A stretch of 64,000 bases of DNA from Mycobacterium sp. PSTR-4-N (lineage in GTDB: Bacteria; Actinomycetota; Actinomycetes; Mycobacteriales; Mycobacteriaceae), in contig NZ_JAKRFN010000008.1 in the NCBI RefSeq assembly GCF_022348085.1, positions 1 through 64,000 on the forward strand, written 5' to 3'. The notes under the pieces were generated by a model. The model was not told the DNA's origin and searched no databases. It saw only the letters and a list, made by a program, of their open reading frames with translations. Of the stretch, positions 7,071 to 17,229 are shown piece by piece (position 1 is the first letter of the stretch; each line of letters starts with the position of its first letter). A program made the translations under genes and the position numbers.

Positions 7071-8006
7071 TCACCGCTGCATTGCCTCCAGCCGTGCGGT
7101 GGTCGTATCGAACAATGCATCGTCGATACGGAGGTCGATCCCGATCGCCGGGATCTCGAGCGGACCCGAACTGTGTTCGAGCAGGCGCGGCAGAGCGTCG
7201 ACCACCTCGAGGTACTCCGTGATGAATTCGTCGAAACTCTGCACCGGTGTATTGAGAATCCGTGCGCACGCGGCGATCACGTCGATGTACCCCGACGGCG
7301 CGGACAGCGCGCGGCAGCGTTCGGACAGTTCCAGCAGGCGCACTTGATAGTCCATCAGGCGGTGCGCCGTGTGCTCGACGCCGTCCGGGTCGTGTTCGTC
7401 GGCGATCGCCACACAGGCGGGGAGGAAGCCGCCGAGCTGGTGGGTCGTAGACAGCATCTCGTCGATCAGGCCGAGCAGCACGTCCGCCAGCCGCGGCCCC
7501 GACGAGACGTGCATCCCGTCACCCGTCGTGAAACCCGAGCGACTGTCGCGCAACCTCGGCACCAATTCGGCGGTGCGCTGCTGCAGCACCGACCCGAACA
7601 CCGCGAGCTGCCATGCGCGCGGCTTCTCTCTTTTCAGCGTCGCGAGCTCGACCGCCGAGCGCGCCCGCCGCGCGACCGGTCCGTCCGCGGACGGTGACTC
7701 CAGCACCGCACGCGTCGGCGCATCCCCGCCGGCTCCGTAGATGGCGCGGCTGTCGTCGAGCATCGTCCACCGGCGTTGCCGTTCGGCGCGCATCCACAGA
7801 TCCTGCTCGCGTCGCTCCGTGAGGCGGCGCTGCTCCTCGGCCCGTCGCAGGGCTGCGCGCGACGCGTAGAACACCCCGGCGGCCACCGCTGCGACGGCGA
7901 GGGCGCCGACGATGAACCAGATGTACTTGGCGATCAATCCCACGACCATCAGCACGCCGAAGACACCGGCGATACCGCCGCCGCCTGACTCCCGCCGTGC
8001 TGCCAT
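7071..8006 (-). CDS. Hypothetical membrane-anchored protein
   Basis: A 311-residue protein: a short Gly-rich basic N-terminus, one or two membrane segments (about 11-50), a highly charged Arg/Glu-rich stretch (about 53-85) that looks coiled-coil, and a soluble cytoplasmic domain rich in Leu, Arg and Glu. I recognise no catalytic motif. Its 3' end lies 9 nt from that of the PE-PPE hydrolase (convergent), so the two are not co-transcribed. Confidence 0.6.
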   Translation of the reverse strand: MAARRESGGGGIAGVFGVLMVVGLIAKYIWFIVGALAVAAVAAGVFYASRAALRRAEEQRRLTERREQDLWMRAERQRRWTMLDDSRAIYGAGGDAPTRAVLESPSADGPVARRARSAVELATLKREKPRAWQLAVFGSVLQQRTAELVPRLRDSRSGFTTGDGMHVSSGPRLADVLLGLIDEMLSTTHQLGGFLPACVAIADEHDPDGVEHTAHRLMDYQVRLLELSERCRALSAPSGYIDVIAACARILNTPVQSFDEFITEYLEVVDALPRLLEHSSGPLEIPAIGIDLRIDDALFDTTTARLEAMQR

Positions 8007-8157
8007 GGGCAGACGATACGAGTGGGCACCGACACGTGATCAGAAGTCGTTAGTGCTGCTCACCGGTCGCCGACTCTGTCGCTGATGCCGGGCCGTCCCC
8101 GGACATGGCCCCCCGCGCCAAAGTGGCTCAGCCGCAGCGTGATTTGCGATCGGCGGA

Positions 8158-9120
8158 GTGGGTAACTGTACGGTCGAGATGATGGACGTATACAACCTCG
8201 CCTTCGAGTGGACCGAGACCAACCGGCATTGGCTGGTCGAAGTCCCCATCCGGATCGTTGCCTACATCCTGGTCGTGCTGATCGCGCGCTACCTGCTGCA
8301 CCGGATGATCGACCGCGCCGCCACCGGTCGGCATCCCAAGGCCCGCGCTGACGACGCGATCACCAAGAAGCCCCCGCTGCTGCGCGGCCTCCGTGACCGC
8401 GCGCCCTCCAGCGCCCGCAGCGCCGAGCGCCGTCAGCAGCGCGCTCAGACCATCGCCTCGGTGCTGAAGTCCAGCGTGTCGATCGTGTTGCTGATCTGGG
8501 TGGTGTTGGGCGTCCTCAACGTCCTCGGGGTGAACATCGCCCCGTTCATCGCCTCTGCCGGCGTCGTCGGCCTCGCCATCGGATTCGGCGCGCAGAATCT
8601 GGTTCGCGACTTCGTGACCGGCGTGTTCATGCTGCTGGAAGACCAGTACGGCGTCGGCGACACCGTCGACCTGGGTGACGCGGTCGGCGAGGTGGAGAGC
8701 GTTGGCCTGCGCGTCACCACTGTCCGCGACATCGACGGCACCCTCTGGTACGTCCGCAACGGCGAGATCGCCCGCGTCGGGAACATGAGCCAGGACTACG
8801 CCGTCGCCCGCATCGAGATCCCCGTGGCGCCGACCGCCGACGTCGAACGCGCCGAGAAGGTGGCCCTCGACGCCGCACACAGCGCCCTCGAGGACCCGAA
8901 GATCGCGGCCAAGGTGCTCGGCGAGCCCGAGATGCTCGGTGTGCAGGAGGTGCGATCCGACCAGGTCACGCTGCGGATGACGGTGAAGACCCGCCCCGGG
9001 GTCCAGTGGTCGGTCCAGCGCCGACTGCGCCGCGAGATCCTGCGCGCCTTCGACGCGAACGGCGTCGAGCTGCCGTTCGCCGCCGGACGACTGCTGGCCG
9101 CGGCCTCCGGCAACGAGTAG
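8158..9120 (+). CDS. MscS-family mechanosensitive ion channel
   Basis: A 320-residue inner-membrane protein. An N-terminal membrane helix (about 28-46) is followed by a basic linker, further helices (about 105-150) and the MscS pore-lining signature with Gly/Ala packing (GLAIGFGAQNLVRDFVTG, about 141-158), then the beta domain (DTVDLGDAVGEVESVGLRVT) and a C-terminal alpha/beta vestibule. Such channels release solutes on hypo-osmotic shock. The longest frame starts at GTG 8158; ATG codons at 8179 and 8182 are equally plausible because neither has a strong Shine-Dalgarno. Confidence 0.9.
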   Translation: MGNCTVEMMDVYNLAFEWTETNRHWLVEVPIRIVAYILVVLIARYLLHRMIDRAATGRHPKARADDAITKKPPLLRGLRDRAPSSARSAERRQQRAQTIASVLKSSVSIVLLIWVVLGVLNVLGVNIAPFIASAGVVGLAIGFGAQNLVRDFVTGVFMLLEDQYGVGDTVDLGDAVGEVESVGLRVTTVRDIDGTLWYVRNGEIARVGNMSQDYAVARIEIPVAPTADVERAEKVALDAAHSALEDPKIAAKVLGEPEMLGVQEVRSDQVTLRMTVKTRPGVQWSVQRRLRREILRAFDANGVELPFAAGRLLAAASGNE

Positions 9121-9123
9121 CCG

Positions 9124-10134
9124 TCACGCCAGCCGCCGGGCAACCTCCCCGTACCGCTCGAACCAGTCCCGGTCGGCCATAGCGTTGTAGAGCACCAACC
9201 GTGTCGCGACCCCGGCGTACTTCGCGGTCAGTGCCTCGGCGAGACCGTCCCACGTCGATTCCGTCGCGAACGCGGCGATGTGCTCGTCGCTGATCTGCGC
9301 GGCCATCCCGGCGTAGTCACCCGCCTTCTGCTTCTCGCGGATACGCGCCGTGGTGCCCTCGAACCCCGCCTCGTCGAAGATGAACGCGTAGTTGGGCGTG
9401 CTGCCGTAGAAGCTCAGGCTCGCCCGCACCAGCTCGCGTTCCCGTTGCCGCTGCTCGTCGGTGTCCCCGACGATCGTCAACACCGGAACGATGACGGCGA
9501 CGTCGTCGGGGGAGCGGCCGGCCGCCTGCGCGCCGCGTGCCCGGTCCGGCAGCACGTGCCGCGCGAGGTAGCCCGGCTCGCCGAGCGGATGCACGTGGAT
9601 GCCGTCGGCGACCTCGCCGGCCATCCGCAGCATCCACGGATTGACCGCGGCGACGTCGACCTTCGGGTCCGGCGCGTCGATCGGACCCGGGCTCCACTGC
9701 GGGGTGATGAAGTCCAGCTCGTAGAACTCGCCGTGGTGGTTCAGCGTCCCCGTTCGGAACGCCGAGAAGCATGCCTTGACGGCCAGCACGTAGTCCCGCA
9801 GCCGTGGCCCGGGATGCTCGAACTCGGCGCCGTAGCGCCGGACCACGTGCGTGCGGACCTGCGTGCCGAGGCCCAGCCGAAACGTCCCGCCGGCGGCCTC
9901 CTGCAGCTCCCACGCCGTCGCCGCGGTGACGAACGGGCTGCGCGGGAACGCCACGGCGACGCCGGTGGATATCTCGAGGCCCGGGGCGGCCTGCGCGGCG
10001 ACCGCGGCATTGAGGTAGGCGGTGCGGCCCGTCTCGGTGAACAGCAGACCCGGGAACCCTGCAGCCTGGGTGCGCGTGGCCAGGTCGGCGACCTCACGCA
10101 GCGGCCGCGGCACCGTCATCGCATCGACCTGCAC
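9124..10134 (-). CDS. F420-dependent LLM-class oxidoreductase (TIGR03617-like)
   Basis: A 336-residue luciferase-like TIM-barrel enzyme expected to use F420. Family features include the N-terminal T--AGF-GL-FTE strand, AVAFPRSPF, a FRLGLGTQVR-H segment, the GP-LRDYV helix and MLRMAGEVADGIHVHPL, where the deazaflavin phosphate region lies. Substrate is unknown. It starts with GTG at 10134, with an alternative ATG at 10119. It converges on mscS with a 3-nt gap and lies downstream of the MFS exporter in the same direction. Confidence 0.85.
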   Translation of the reverse strand: MQVDAMTVPRPLREVADLATRTQAAGFPGLLFTETGRTAYLNAAVAAQAAPGLEISTGVAVAFPRSPFVTAATAWELQEAAGGTFRLGLGTQVRTHVVRRYGAEFEHPGPRLRDYVLAVKACFSAFRTGTLNHHGEFYELDFITPQWSPGPIDAPDPKVDVAAVNPWMLRMAGEVADGIHVHPLGEPGYLARHVLPDRARGAQAAGRSPDDVAVIVPVLTIVGDTDEQRQRERELVRASLSFYGSTPNYAFIFDEAGFEGTTARIREKQKAGDYAGMAAQISDEHIAAFATESTWDGLAEALTAKYAGVATRLVLYNAMADRDWFERYGEVARRLA

Positions 10135-10161
10135 GGGGCGACCCTACGCCGCGAGACGCGC

Positions 10162-11742
10162 TCAGCGTGCGCTGCGGACCGCCAGGTAGTGGTGCGAGGT
10201 CGCCGTCCCCTCGACCAACTGCTCGACGCCGGCCTCGATCACCTGATCCTGGCTGGTGAGCCGGGTGTAGTGCTGATGCATGTGCTCACCCCACGAGCGC
10301 ACCATGAACGTCTCCACGAACGTCCACTCCTCCTCGACGCTGCGGAACAGCCGCCACTGCGCCGCACCCGTGCGCTGCCGCGAACGCCCCAGTACCGCCA
10401 TCGCGGCGATGAACCGATCCTCGTTCTCGGGGAGCACGCGGTAGGACGTCAGCACCAGCACCGGGCCATCCAGCGGCTCGGGCTCGAACACCAGCGTGGG
10501 TTCCGGCCAATGCGACGACGGCGTCAGATCCAGGTTCCCGGTGTTCGCATGCAGCGGCCACCACAGCGACGACAGCCCGCACACCAGCAGCAGACCCACG
10601 CTCACCAGCAAGCTGGTGACGCTGCTGGTGCCACCCGCCAGCACGCCCCAGACCACCGAGCCCAGCGCCTGCCCGCCCATGAAGATCAGCTGGTAGACCG
10701 ACAGGCCGCGGGCCCGCACCCACGCCGGCAGGCTCAGCTGCATCGACGCGTTCAACGTCGACAAGGACAACAACCACGACGCGCCGCCCACCACCAGCGC
10801 CGCGAGCACGACGCCGAACACCGGCACCAGCGCGAGCACCGTCGTCGCCGCCGCGAAGCCGATCGCACCCAGCGTCAACAGCATGTTCGCGCCGAACCGT
10901 GACCGCAGCCGGGAGAGCACCAGCGCGCCCAGCAGGGCGCCGACACCGAGCGCGCCGAGCAGCAGCCCGTAGCCCGATGACGAGAGCCGCAGCTGGTCGG
11001 CGGCGATCACCGGCAGCAGCCCCCACAGTGCGCTCGCGGGGGCGATGAACAGGGCGGTCCGCAGCAGGATCCGCCGCACGATCGGCGAACTGCGGATGAA
11101 GCGACCGCCCGCGCTCAACGCCGCCATCGCCCGCTCCTGCGGATAGTCGTGCTGGACCGGGGGCCGGCGCCACCACAGCAGCACCGCGACGATCCCGATG
11201 AACGACACCGCGTTGAGCGCGAACACCAGCGTCGGCCCGGCCAGCGACACCAACGCGCCCGCGATCGCCGGCCCGATCGCCCTCGCGCCGTTCATGCTCA
11301 TGCTGCCCAGCGCGGCCGCCGCGGGAATCTGTTGCGGAGGAACGAGGTCAGGCTGGATCGCCTGCCAGGCCGGCGCGGTGAGCGCCTGCCCGCAGCCGAT
11401 CACGAACAGCACGATCAGCAGCACCGCGGGGGTGGTCAACCCGAACCCGGTCAACGTCGCCAGGAACGCCACCCCGGCGGCCATCGCGCCCTGCGTCGCG
11501 AGCAGCAGCCGGCGCCGGTCCACCAGGTCGGCGAGCACGCCCGACGGCAGCGCCAGCAGCATCACCGGCAAAGTCGTCGCGGTCTGCACCAGCGGCACCA
11601 GCACGTTGGCGCGTGGATCGTCGACGAGCATCCACTGCGCGCCGACGGTCTGCATCCACGTGCCGAGATTGGAGACCAACTGCGCGATCCACAGCGCGCG
11701 AAAGACCGGTGAGCGCAGTGGCGCCCACGTCGAACTCGTCAC
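10162..11742 (-). CDS. MFS_3-type transporter with C-terminal ABM-like domain
   Basis: A 526-residue protein: about twelve membrane helices over residues 10-400 with the MFS A-loop (G-LADLVDRRRLL), then a soluble tail of about 120 residues that resembles an antibiotic-biosynthesis-monooxygenase-type fold (VLTSYRVLPENEDRFIAAM...HHYLAVR). This layout matches the MFS_3 (PF05977) efflux family, related to enterobactin exporters. Its ATG overlaps the stop of the upstream TetR gene by ATGA (11739-11742), so the exporter is likely controlled by one or both TetR proteins. Substrate unknown. Confidence 0.85.
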   Translation of the reverse strand: MTSSTWAPLRSPVFRALWIAQLVSNLGTWMQTVGAQWMLVDDPRANVLVPLVQTATTLPVMLLALPSGVLADLVDRRRLLLATQGAMAAGVAFLATLTGFGLTTPAVLLIVLFVIGCGQALTAPAWQAIQPDLVPPQQIPAAAALGSMSMNGARAIGPAIAGALVSLAGPTLVFALNAVSFIGIVAVLLWWRRPPVQHDYPQERAMAALSAGGRFIRSSPIVRRILLRTALFIAPASALWGLLPVIAADQLRLSSSGYGLLLGALGVGALLGALVLSRLRSRFGANMLLTLGAIGFAAATTVLALVPVFGVVLAALVVGGASWLLSLSTLNASMQLSLPAWVRARGLSVYQLIFMGGQALGSVVWGVLAGGTSSVTSLLVSVGLLLVCGLSSLWWPLHANTGNLDLTPSSHWPEPTLVFEPEPLDGPVLVLTSYRVLPENEDRFIAAMAVLGRSRQRTGAAQWRLFRSVEEEWTFVETFMVRSWGEHMHQHYTRLTSQDQVIEAGVEQLVEGTATSHHYLAVRSAR

Positions 11743-12314
11743 GTCGACAATTTTGCGTCGAGAACCGCCAGCGCGGACGGCACCGCCTTCTCGGGCAGCG
11801 GGGTGTTGTGTGCCGCGCCGAAGATGACACCGACCATCGCCCCGGCGATCACGCGCCGTTCGGCCTCGTCGGTCGGCTCGTCGAGCCGCTCGTCCAGCGC
11901 GTCGGTGATGAGGTCGATGAGCCTGATGAACTCCGCGTAGATCAACCCGTGCGCCTCGGGGATCTGATACAGCAGCCGGTGTCCGGCGATGTCGTTCTCC
12001 CTGTCCTCGTCGGACAGTCCGCCGAACACCTCGGAGACGGCGTGCTCGTAGGCGGCGATCGGGGTCAAGTGCCGCGGCGCGGCGAGAAACGCCGCGACGA
12101 TCGACGGTGAGTGATCGTCGGAGATCAGCACCGCTTCCTTCACCCCGAAGTAGCGGTAGAACGTTCGCGGCGAGACCTGCGCAGCCTCGGCGATCTGCTC
12201 GACCGTGGTGGCGGCGAAGCCCTGCACGGTGAACAGCTCAAACGCCGCACGGCGGATCGCGCGGCGGGTCTGGGTTTTCTTGCGCTCCCTCAGCCCGAGC
12301 AGCTCGTCGGTCAT
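11739..12314 (-). CDS. TetR-family transcriptional regulator
   Basis: A 191-residue repressor-type protein with a classical N-terminal HTH: TRRAIRRAAFELF helix, GF-ATTVEQIAEAA, VSPRTFYRYFGVKEAV (about residues 15-65), followed by an all-helical ligand domain. It overlaps both neighbours by 4 nt, upstream with the second TetR gene and downstream with the MFS exporter, making a three-gene operon. The likely role is ligand-responsive control of the exporter. Confidence 0.9.
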   Translation of the reverse strand: MTDELLGLRERKKTQTRRAIRRAAFELFTVQGFAATTVEQIAEAAQVSPRTFYRYFGVKEAVLISDDHSPSIVAAFLAAPRHLTPIAAYEHAVSEVFGGLSDEDRENDIAGHRLLYQIPEAHGLIYAEFIRLIDLITDALDERLDEPTDEAERRVIAGAMVGVIFGAAHNTPLPEKAVPSALAVLDAKLST

Positions 12315-12904
12315 TCGCCACCCATGACGCGCGCGGTGTACTCGAGGATCGGCTCACGCAGCGCCGTGACGTCGTCACCGCGGGTCAGCGCATTGGTCAC
12401 CAGCGTCGACACCGCCGCGACCAGCGCTTGGCAGGCGAACTTCTGTGCGTCGTCGCCGGCGTCGAAGATCTGCGCGACCCCGGCGACGAACTCTTGCTGC
12501 ATCTCTACGCGACGGCGCATCGCGTCGGGGCCCGCGGCGTAGACCTCGAGCAGATACAGCCGGGCGGTGACGGGATCGAGAGCGATGAAGCCCAGGTAGC
12601 GGTCCAGCATCACTGCGAAGCGCTCCATCGGGGTGCCGGCGACGGGCACCTCGCGGATCGCGTGGATGACGTGGCGCTGCATCCGCCCGTAGCCGGACAT
12701 GAAGAGGTCCTGCTTGGAATCGAAGTGCTCGTAGAACGTGGCGCGGGAGACCTTGGCCTCCTTGATCACGTCGTCGACGGTGGTATTGGCGTACCCGTTG
12801 ATCGACATCACCGCCGCGAGTGCCTTGAACAGGCGCTGCTTCTGGTGGGCCGCCACCTCTGCTCGGCTGAGGTTGTGGCGGCCGGCGGCGAGCCGCTCGG
12901 ACAC
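12311..12904 (-). CDS. TetR-family transcriptional regulator
   Basis: A 197-residue TetR protein from a GTG at 12904. The HTH region (GYANTTVDDVIKEAKVSRAT then FYEHFDSKQDLF, about 37-70) is intact and the remainder is helical. It is first in the operon with the second TetR gene and the MFS exporter. A perfect 13-bp palindrome at 13017-13029 in the upstream region is a candidate autoregulatory operator. Two overlapping TetR genes ahead of one pump suggest heterodimers or two-signal control. Confidence 0.9.
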   Translation of the reverse strand: MSERLAAGRHNLSRAEVAAHQKQRLFKALAAVMSINGYANTTVDDVIKEAKVSRATFYEHFDSKQDLFMSGYGRMQRHVIHAIREVPVAGTPMERFAVMLDRYLGFIALDPVTARLYLLEVYAAGPDAMRRRVEMQQEFVAGVAQIFDAGDDAQKFACQALVAAVSTLVTNALTRGDDVTALREPILEYTARVMGGE

Positions 12905-13016
12905 TGGGTCGCTCCCTTGTGGACTGTGTGCAGCATCGGCATGGGCTCAGCTGATGCGAGGGCCTACGCAGTATATGCAGGGGTTTTTCGAAGGCCCTCT
13001 CCGAGCGATTCCTTAT

Positions 13017-13029
13017 GTTTCTCAGAAAC
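13017..13029. promoter_or_regulatory. Palindromic operator candidate for the TetR operon
   Basis: GTTTCTCAGAAAC is a perfect 6+1+6 inverted repeat between the divergent TetR operon and the racemase gene. A second, looser dyad (ATGT-N7-ACAT) lies at 13040-13054. Both fit the size and position of TetR operators. The rest of the 12905-13193 gap holds no gene I can support. Confidence 0.5.
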
Positions 13030-13181
13030 GGCGATGTTTATGTACGATGCACATGGTTTCTCTCGTCGGGACTGTCGAGGCGCGCGCAGTGAGGGGTTGA
13101 GCGAAGCCTTGCGTAGTGACGCGCCGGTCCTGATGTCTGTTGATGGGGGAGCAGTGGCCTCGGGGCCGGCGCGCTCGCTCG

Positions 13182-13196
13182 TATTCTGGAGCGGTG
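13182..13196 (+). promoter_or_regulatory. Candidate -10 element for a leaderless racemase transcript
   Basis: TATTCT (13182-13187) lies six bases before the GTG at 13194, so transcription would begin at the start codon itself, as in many leaderless mycobacterial mRNAs. The GGAG at 13188-13191 is too close to the GTG to act as a normal Shine-Dalgarno. Confidence 0.5.
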
Positions 13197-13922
13197 CGGA
13201 CACTCGGTCTGATCGGCGGCATGAGCTGGGTGAGTACAGCCCATTACTACCGGGTGATCAACGAGCTCGTGGCCGACCGCCTCGGAGGATTACATTCAGC
13301 GCGAGTCATTCTCGACTCCGTCGACTTCGCCGAGATCGAGGCACTCAAACTCGCCGGGGACTGGGACGGTGTCGCGGAGCGGCTGGCTGAGTCTGGCCGT
13401 CGCCTCGAGGCAGCCGGCGCTGATGCGCTCGTGCTATGCACCAACACCATGCATAATGTCGCATCGGCCATCGAGGTCGCCGTCACGGTCCCGTTCCTGC
13501 ACATCGCCGACACGACCGCGCGTGCCGTCGCCGCGGCCGGGTTGACCCGCGTCGGACTGCTGGCGACGGCGTTCACGATGGAGGAGTCGTTCTACGTCTC
13601 GCGGTTCGCGTCGTTCGGTGTTTCCGTGGTGACGCCTGATGCCGAGGATCGCGCCGCGGTCAGTCAGATCATCTATGACGAGTTGTGCCACAACATCGTT
13701 CGCGATTCGTCGCGCGAGGTGTATCGCGATGTCGTCGGACGGATGGCCGGCGTGCAGGGCGTGATCCTGGGCTGCACCGAGGTCGAATTGCTGCTCGGTC
13801 CCGATGACGTTGCCGTGCCGGTGTTCCCGACGACGCTGCTGCACGCGCAGGCCGCGGTCGACTTCGCGCTCAGCGCGCCAGCGCCGGCAACTTCTGCTTC
13901 ATCTGGTGACGCAGCTCGGTGA
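13194..13922 (+). CDS. Aspartate/glutamate racemase family protein
   Basis: A 242-residue cytosolic enzyme beginning [11 protein letters not shown], the usual start of aspartate racemases, which is why the GTG at 13194 was chosen over the upstream TTG/ATG. It carries both catalytic cysteine motifs, LCTNTMHN and LGCTEVELL, needed for two-base proton exchange at the alpha carbon. Probable activity is racemisation of aspartate or another acidic amino acid; substrate is not resolved. Its 3' end overlaps that of the convergent jetC gene by 53 nt. Confidence 0.88.
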   Translation: MRTLGLIGGMSWVSTAHYYRVINELVADRLGGLHSARVILDSVDFAEIEALKLAGDWDGVAERLAESGRRLEAAGADALVLCTNTMHNVASAIEVAVTVPFLHIADTTARAVAAAGLTRVGLLATAFTMEESFYVSRFASFGVSVVTPDAEDRAAVSQIIYDELCHNIVRDSSREVYRDVVGRMAGVQGVILGCTEVELLLGPDDVAVPVFPTTLLHAQAAVDFALSAPAPATSASSGDAAR

Positions 13923-16900
13923 ACTCCGCGATCGACCGCGTCGCCACCGTGGCCACCGGCCGGGCGTTGCGACCCGTCGCCTCGGTCTTGCTGACCATCA
14001 CCACGCTGTCGATGTAGGGCTGGATCGTCGTTGCGTTCTGCACAGTCGCGACGATCACCAGCTGGAAGCCGAACTTGCGGAACGCTTGCAGCGCCTGCTG
14101 CGCGAACTGCGGATCCGACTTCGAGAACGCCTCGTCGAGCATCAGCTGCGCGAACACCGGCTTGTTGTCCGCGCTGTCGGGGCTCGCGAGGTTGAAGCTC
14201 AGCGCGCCGGCCAGACAGAACGCCATCAGCTTCTCCTGCTCGCCGCCCGAGTTGTCGCCGGCGTTGCTGTGCGTGCGGATCAGCTCGTCGGACGCGACAT
14301 CCCACTCCGCGCAGTCGAACGTGAACCGGTTGCGCACGTCGAGTGCGTCGCGCGTCCACGCCTTGTCCTCCGGCGCCGTCGACGCCAGCCGATTGCGCAG
14401 CCGCAGGATGTCGGCGTACTGGTCGAGGATCGCCTGCTTGTCCCCGAGGCCCACCTCGGCGATGCGCCGGCTGATCGCGCGCACGATCTCGGTCAGCTCC
14501 GACACCGCGGTCAGGCTGCGCGGTGTGGCGCGCAGCGTCAGCCGGGTGCCGCGGTTGAACTCGACAGCGCCCAACCCGGTGTTGACGCGCTCGATCTGTT
14601 CGGCGATGCGGCGGGTTTCCTGTTCGGCCACCCGGTGCAGCGTCAGGATCGCGTCCGGGGCCTGCTCGGTGACCAGCCGCATCATCCGCTCGTAGGCCTC
14701 GGGCAGCTCACGCTCGTCGATGTGGCGGCACAGCGCGACATAGTCGTGCACGCGCTCATCGAAGTTGTCCGAGTCGTTCGGGATCGCGTCGGGGAACGCG
14801 GTGTCGAACGTGTTGAGGATGCGCGCGAGTTCGTCATAGGAGCGTCTGCGGCTCTCGCGGAGCTGCTCGCGCTCCTTCTTGATCGCTCCGAACAATGCGT
14901 CGCGGAACGGTTCCGGGTCGAGCAACTCGAGGCTGACGGGCAGCTGCGCGGAATAGCGGGTCAGCAGCTCGGTCAGCGGTTCACTGACGAACGCCGGCGA
15001 CAGCCGCTCCTCCAGTTCCATCAGCCGGGTGCGGCGCGCATCCAGATCGTCACGGCGGGTCTGGATCGCGCCGCGGCGCGTCATCAACTTCTGTATCTGC
15101 GACCAACATTCGTCGGCGCGCGCATTGAGCGCCTCGATGTCCGGGTTGTCGGCCAGCAGCAACTCGTACTGTTCGCGCAACCGCTCGGCGTGGCCGTCGG
15201 CGGTCTCGGTGTCGATCTGGCTCCACTGCGGGAACTGCTCGCAGATCGCCTTGCACGCCGCCGCACGGTCGCGCCACTGCTGACGCTGCGCGGCGATGTC
15301 GTCGGCCGTGCGGCGCGCCTTCTGGTACGCCTCCTCGGCGGCGGCCAGGTCGACGGTGAGCGCGTTGATCTTCGCCGACACGTCACCCTGGTACAGGTAC
15401 TCCGACTGCTTGAGCGGGCGCCGGTCGTCCTTGATCGCGAGCCGGTCGGAATCCTTGTACAGGCCGGTGTCGGTGACGGCACGTCGGAAGCGGGCGAAGA
15501 CATCGGGGGTGTCGACGCAGACGTGATCGCCCGCCGCCGCGACGATGTCGACGGTCTCGGCGGCGCACGGATGCTGCGGGTCGACGGGGAAGAGCTTGCC
15601 CGCCAACGTGTTCGGCTCCGGGACGTCGGGTTCCGCACCCAGCATCTTCGCCCGCACGTGGTGCAGCGCCAGTCGGCCCCGCATGTTCGTCTCGTTGACG
15701 AACTGCAGCACCGCCGTCCAGTGCTGATCCGGCACCATCAGGCGCAACCCGACGCCGCGCAACACCTTCTCCACCGCGGTGCGCCACCGGGTCTGATCGG
15801 CACGCAGATCCATCAATTCGGCGACATAGGGCAACTCGGCAGCGTCCACCCCGACCGCGGCGCAGATCTGATCGCGCATCAGCAGCGCGAACTCGGGCAG
15901 TGCCGAACCGACGTGCTCGACGCGCTTGAGCTCCTTGGCGGCGTCGTCGCGCGTCATGCGCGCAGCCTTCTGCGCGTACTCGGCGTCGGTGGACGCCTCT
16001 CGATTACGCTCCACCTTGGCGAGCAGTTCGGTGGCCTGCTGCAGCAGCTCCTCGCGCAGATTCCAGAACTCGTCAGCGGTGTCGGGAACCTCGAGATCCT
16101 GCGCGGCGAGCATGTCCTCGTAGGCGGCGCGGCGGCGCTCGATCTGCTCGGCCTCGGTTTCGGCGGCCGTCACCTGGCTCTGTAGCGGCCCGATGTTGGC
16201 GCTGGTGCCGCTGATCTGCGCGTTGAGCGAATCCGCCTCGGCCTTGGCCAGATTCAGCGATCGGGTGACGTCCTCGTACTCGTTATCGAGCTGGTCGATC
16301 GTGGTGTCGAGCTGGGCGATCTGCGCCGGGCACTGCGCGAGCCGGACGTGATCGGTGTACGCGCGGACCATCGGCAGGTCGACGAGGTCGATGATGCCGA
16401 GATCGGTGGACTCCGACGCGTAGCGCTGCTGGATCTTCTCGATGTCACCGAGGATCTTGCGCTTACGCTGCACAACGGCCAGCAGTTCGCGGGCCTCCAC
16501 CAGGGGATCGATCTGCTTGAGCGCCTCGGGAAGACGGGCCAGGCTGTCCGGCTCGTCGAGCATGAACTCCCGCACGAACTGCTCGAGCCCGCCGACGCTC
16601 TTGAGCGACTTCGCTTTACCGAGCAGCTGCTGGGCCGCGTCGGACGCGCGGATGCCGATGGTCGCGTACAGCTGCGCCAGATACTGCGATTCGACCTTGG
16701 TGGTGAACCGCCAGCCGTTGTCCTTGAACACGCCGGTGTCGAAACGGCCTGACGCCCAACGATTGCAGACGTCCTCGATGCCGAGATCGCCGTCGCCGAG
16801 CACGAACCGGCTCGACGAGTCGTTACGGGACTCGCCCGTCAGCCACTTGAGCACCAGGCCCGTCACCGTGCGTCCGGAGTCGCTGGCATAGGTGACTGCG

Positions 16901-17229
16901 ACGGCCGACCAGGCGGTCCCGTCGCCGCGCAGGTACATCACCCGGCTGGTGCCGCCGTCGCTGCGCTGACCCCACGCGCCGCGCACGTACTTGTCCACGG
17001 TGCGCCGGCCCGCGCTCGACCCGGCCGCGGTGTTGTCGCCGGAGGCGTTGAAGTTGCGCCGGTTGAACGGCAGGAAGCCGAGCGAAATAGCATCCAGCAG
17101 TGACGATTTGCCGCTTCCCGAGGCGCCGGCGATCAATGCGCCGCCGTCGCTGAACGGGATCGAATGGTATCCGTCGAACACGCCCCAGTTGATGACCTGC
17201 AGCCGGGACAGGTGGAACTGCTCAGTCAA
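13870..17229 (-). CDS. jetC: SMC-like ATPase of an MksB/JetC (EptC) complex
   Basis: An 1119-residue SMC-type ATPase. It has a Walker A GASGSGKS at 35-42, long coiled coils (about 270-480 and 620-850) around a hinge-like centre, an SGGEQEK signature at about 994, and Walker [12 protein letters not shown] (DE about 1032-1033). With the two upstream genes it forms the MksB/JetC subunit of a non-canonical condensin; related complexes extrude DNA loops and restrict plasmids (Wadjet; EptABCD in M. smegmatis). The start is TTG at 17229, overlapping the jetB stop by 8 nt. No jetD/mksG nuclease gene follows: the next gene is the convergent racemase. Confidence 0.88.
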   Translation of the reverse strand: MTEQFHLSRLQVINWGVFDGYHSIPFSDGGALIAGASGSGKSSLLDAISLGFLPFNRRNFNASGDNTAAGSSAGRRTVDKYVRGAWGQRSDGGTSRVMYLRGDGTAWSAVAVTYASDSGRTVTGLVLKWLTGESRNDSSSRFVLGDGDLGIEDVCNRWASGRFDTGVFKDNGWRFTTKVESQYLAQLYATIGIRASDAAQQLLGKAKSLKSVGGLEQFVREFMLDEPDSLARLPEALKQIDPLVEARELLAVVQRKRKILGDIEKIQQRYASESTDLGIIDLVDLPMVRAYTDHVRLAQCPAQIAQLDTTIDQLDNEYEDVTRSLNLAKAEADSLNAQISGTSANIGPLQSQVTAAETEAEQIERRRAAYEDMLAAQDLEVPDTADEFWNLREELLQQATELLAKVERNREASTDAEYAQKAARMTRDDAAKELKRVEHVGSALPEFALLMRDQICAAVGVDAAELPYVAELMDLRADQTRWRTAVEKVLRGVGLRLMVPDQHWTAVLQFVNETNMRGRLALHHVRAKMLGAEPDVPEPNTLAGKLFPVDPQHPCAAETVDIVAAAGDHVCVDTPDVFARFRRAVTDTGLYKDSDRLAIKDDRRPLKQSEYLYQGDVSAKINALTVDLAAAEEAYQKARRTADDIAAQRQQWRDRAAACKAICEQFPQWSQIDTETADGHAERLREQYELLLADNPDIEALNARADECWSQIQKLMTRRGAIQTRRDDLDARRTRLMELEERLSPAFVSEPLTELLTRYSAQLPVSLELLDPEPFRDALFGAIKKEREQLRESRRRSYDELARILNTFDTAFPDAIPNDSDNFDERVHDYVALCRHIDERELPEAYERMMRLVTEQAPDAILTLHRVAEQETRRIAEQIERVNTGLGAVEFNRGTRLTLRATPRSLTAVSELTEIVRAISRRIAEVGLGDKQAILDQYADILRLRNRLASTAPEDKAWTRDALDVRNRFTFDCAEWDVASDELIRTHSNAGDNSGGEQEKLMAFCLAGALSFNLASPDSADNKPVFAQLMLDEAFSKSDPQFAQQALQAFRKFGFQLVIVATVQNATTIQPYIDSVVMVSKTEATGRNARPVATVATRSIAEFTELRHQMKQKLPALAR

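Noticed and set aside
13804..16185. A 793-codon plus-strand frame opposite jetC
   Set aside because: Shadow of the SMC gene; composition is Arg/Leu/Gln-rich and the true strand carries Walker A, signature and Walker B motifs.
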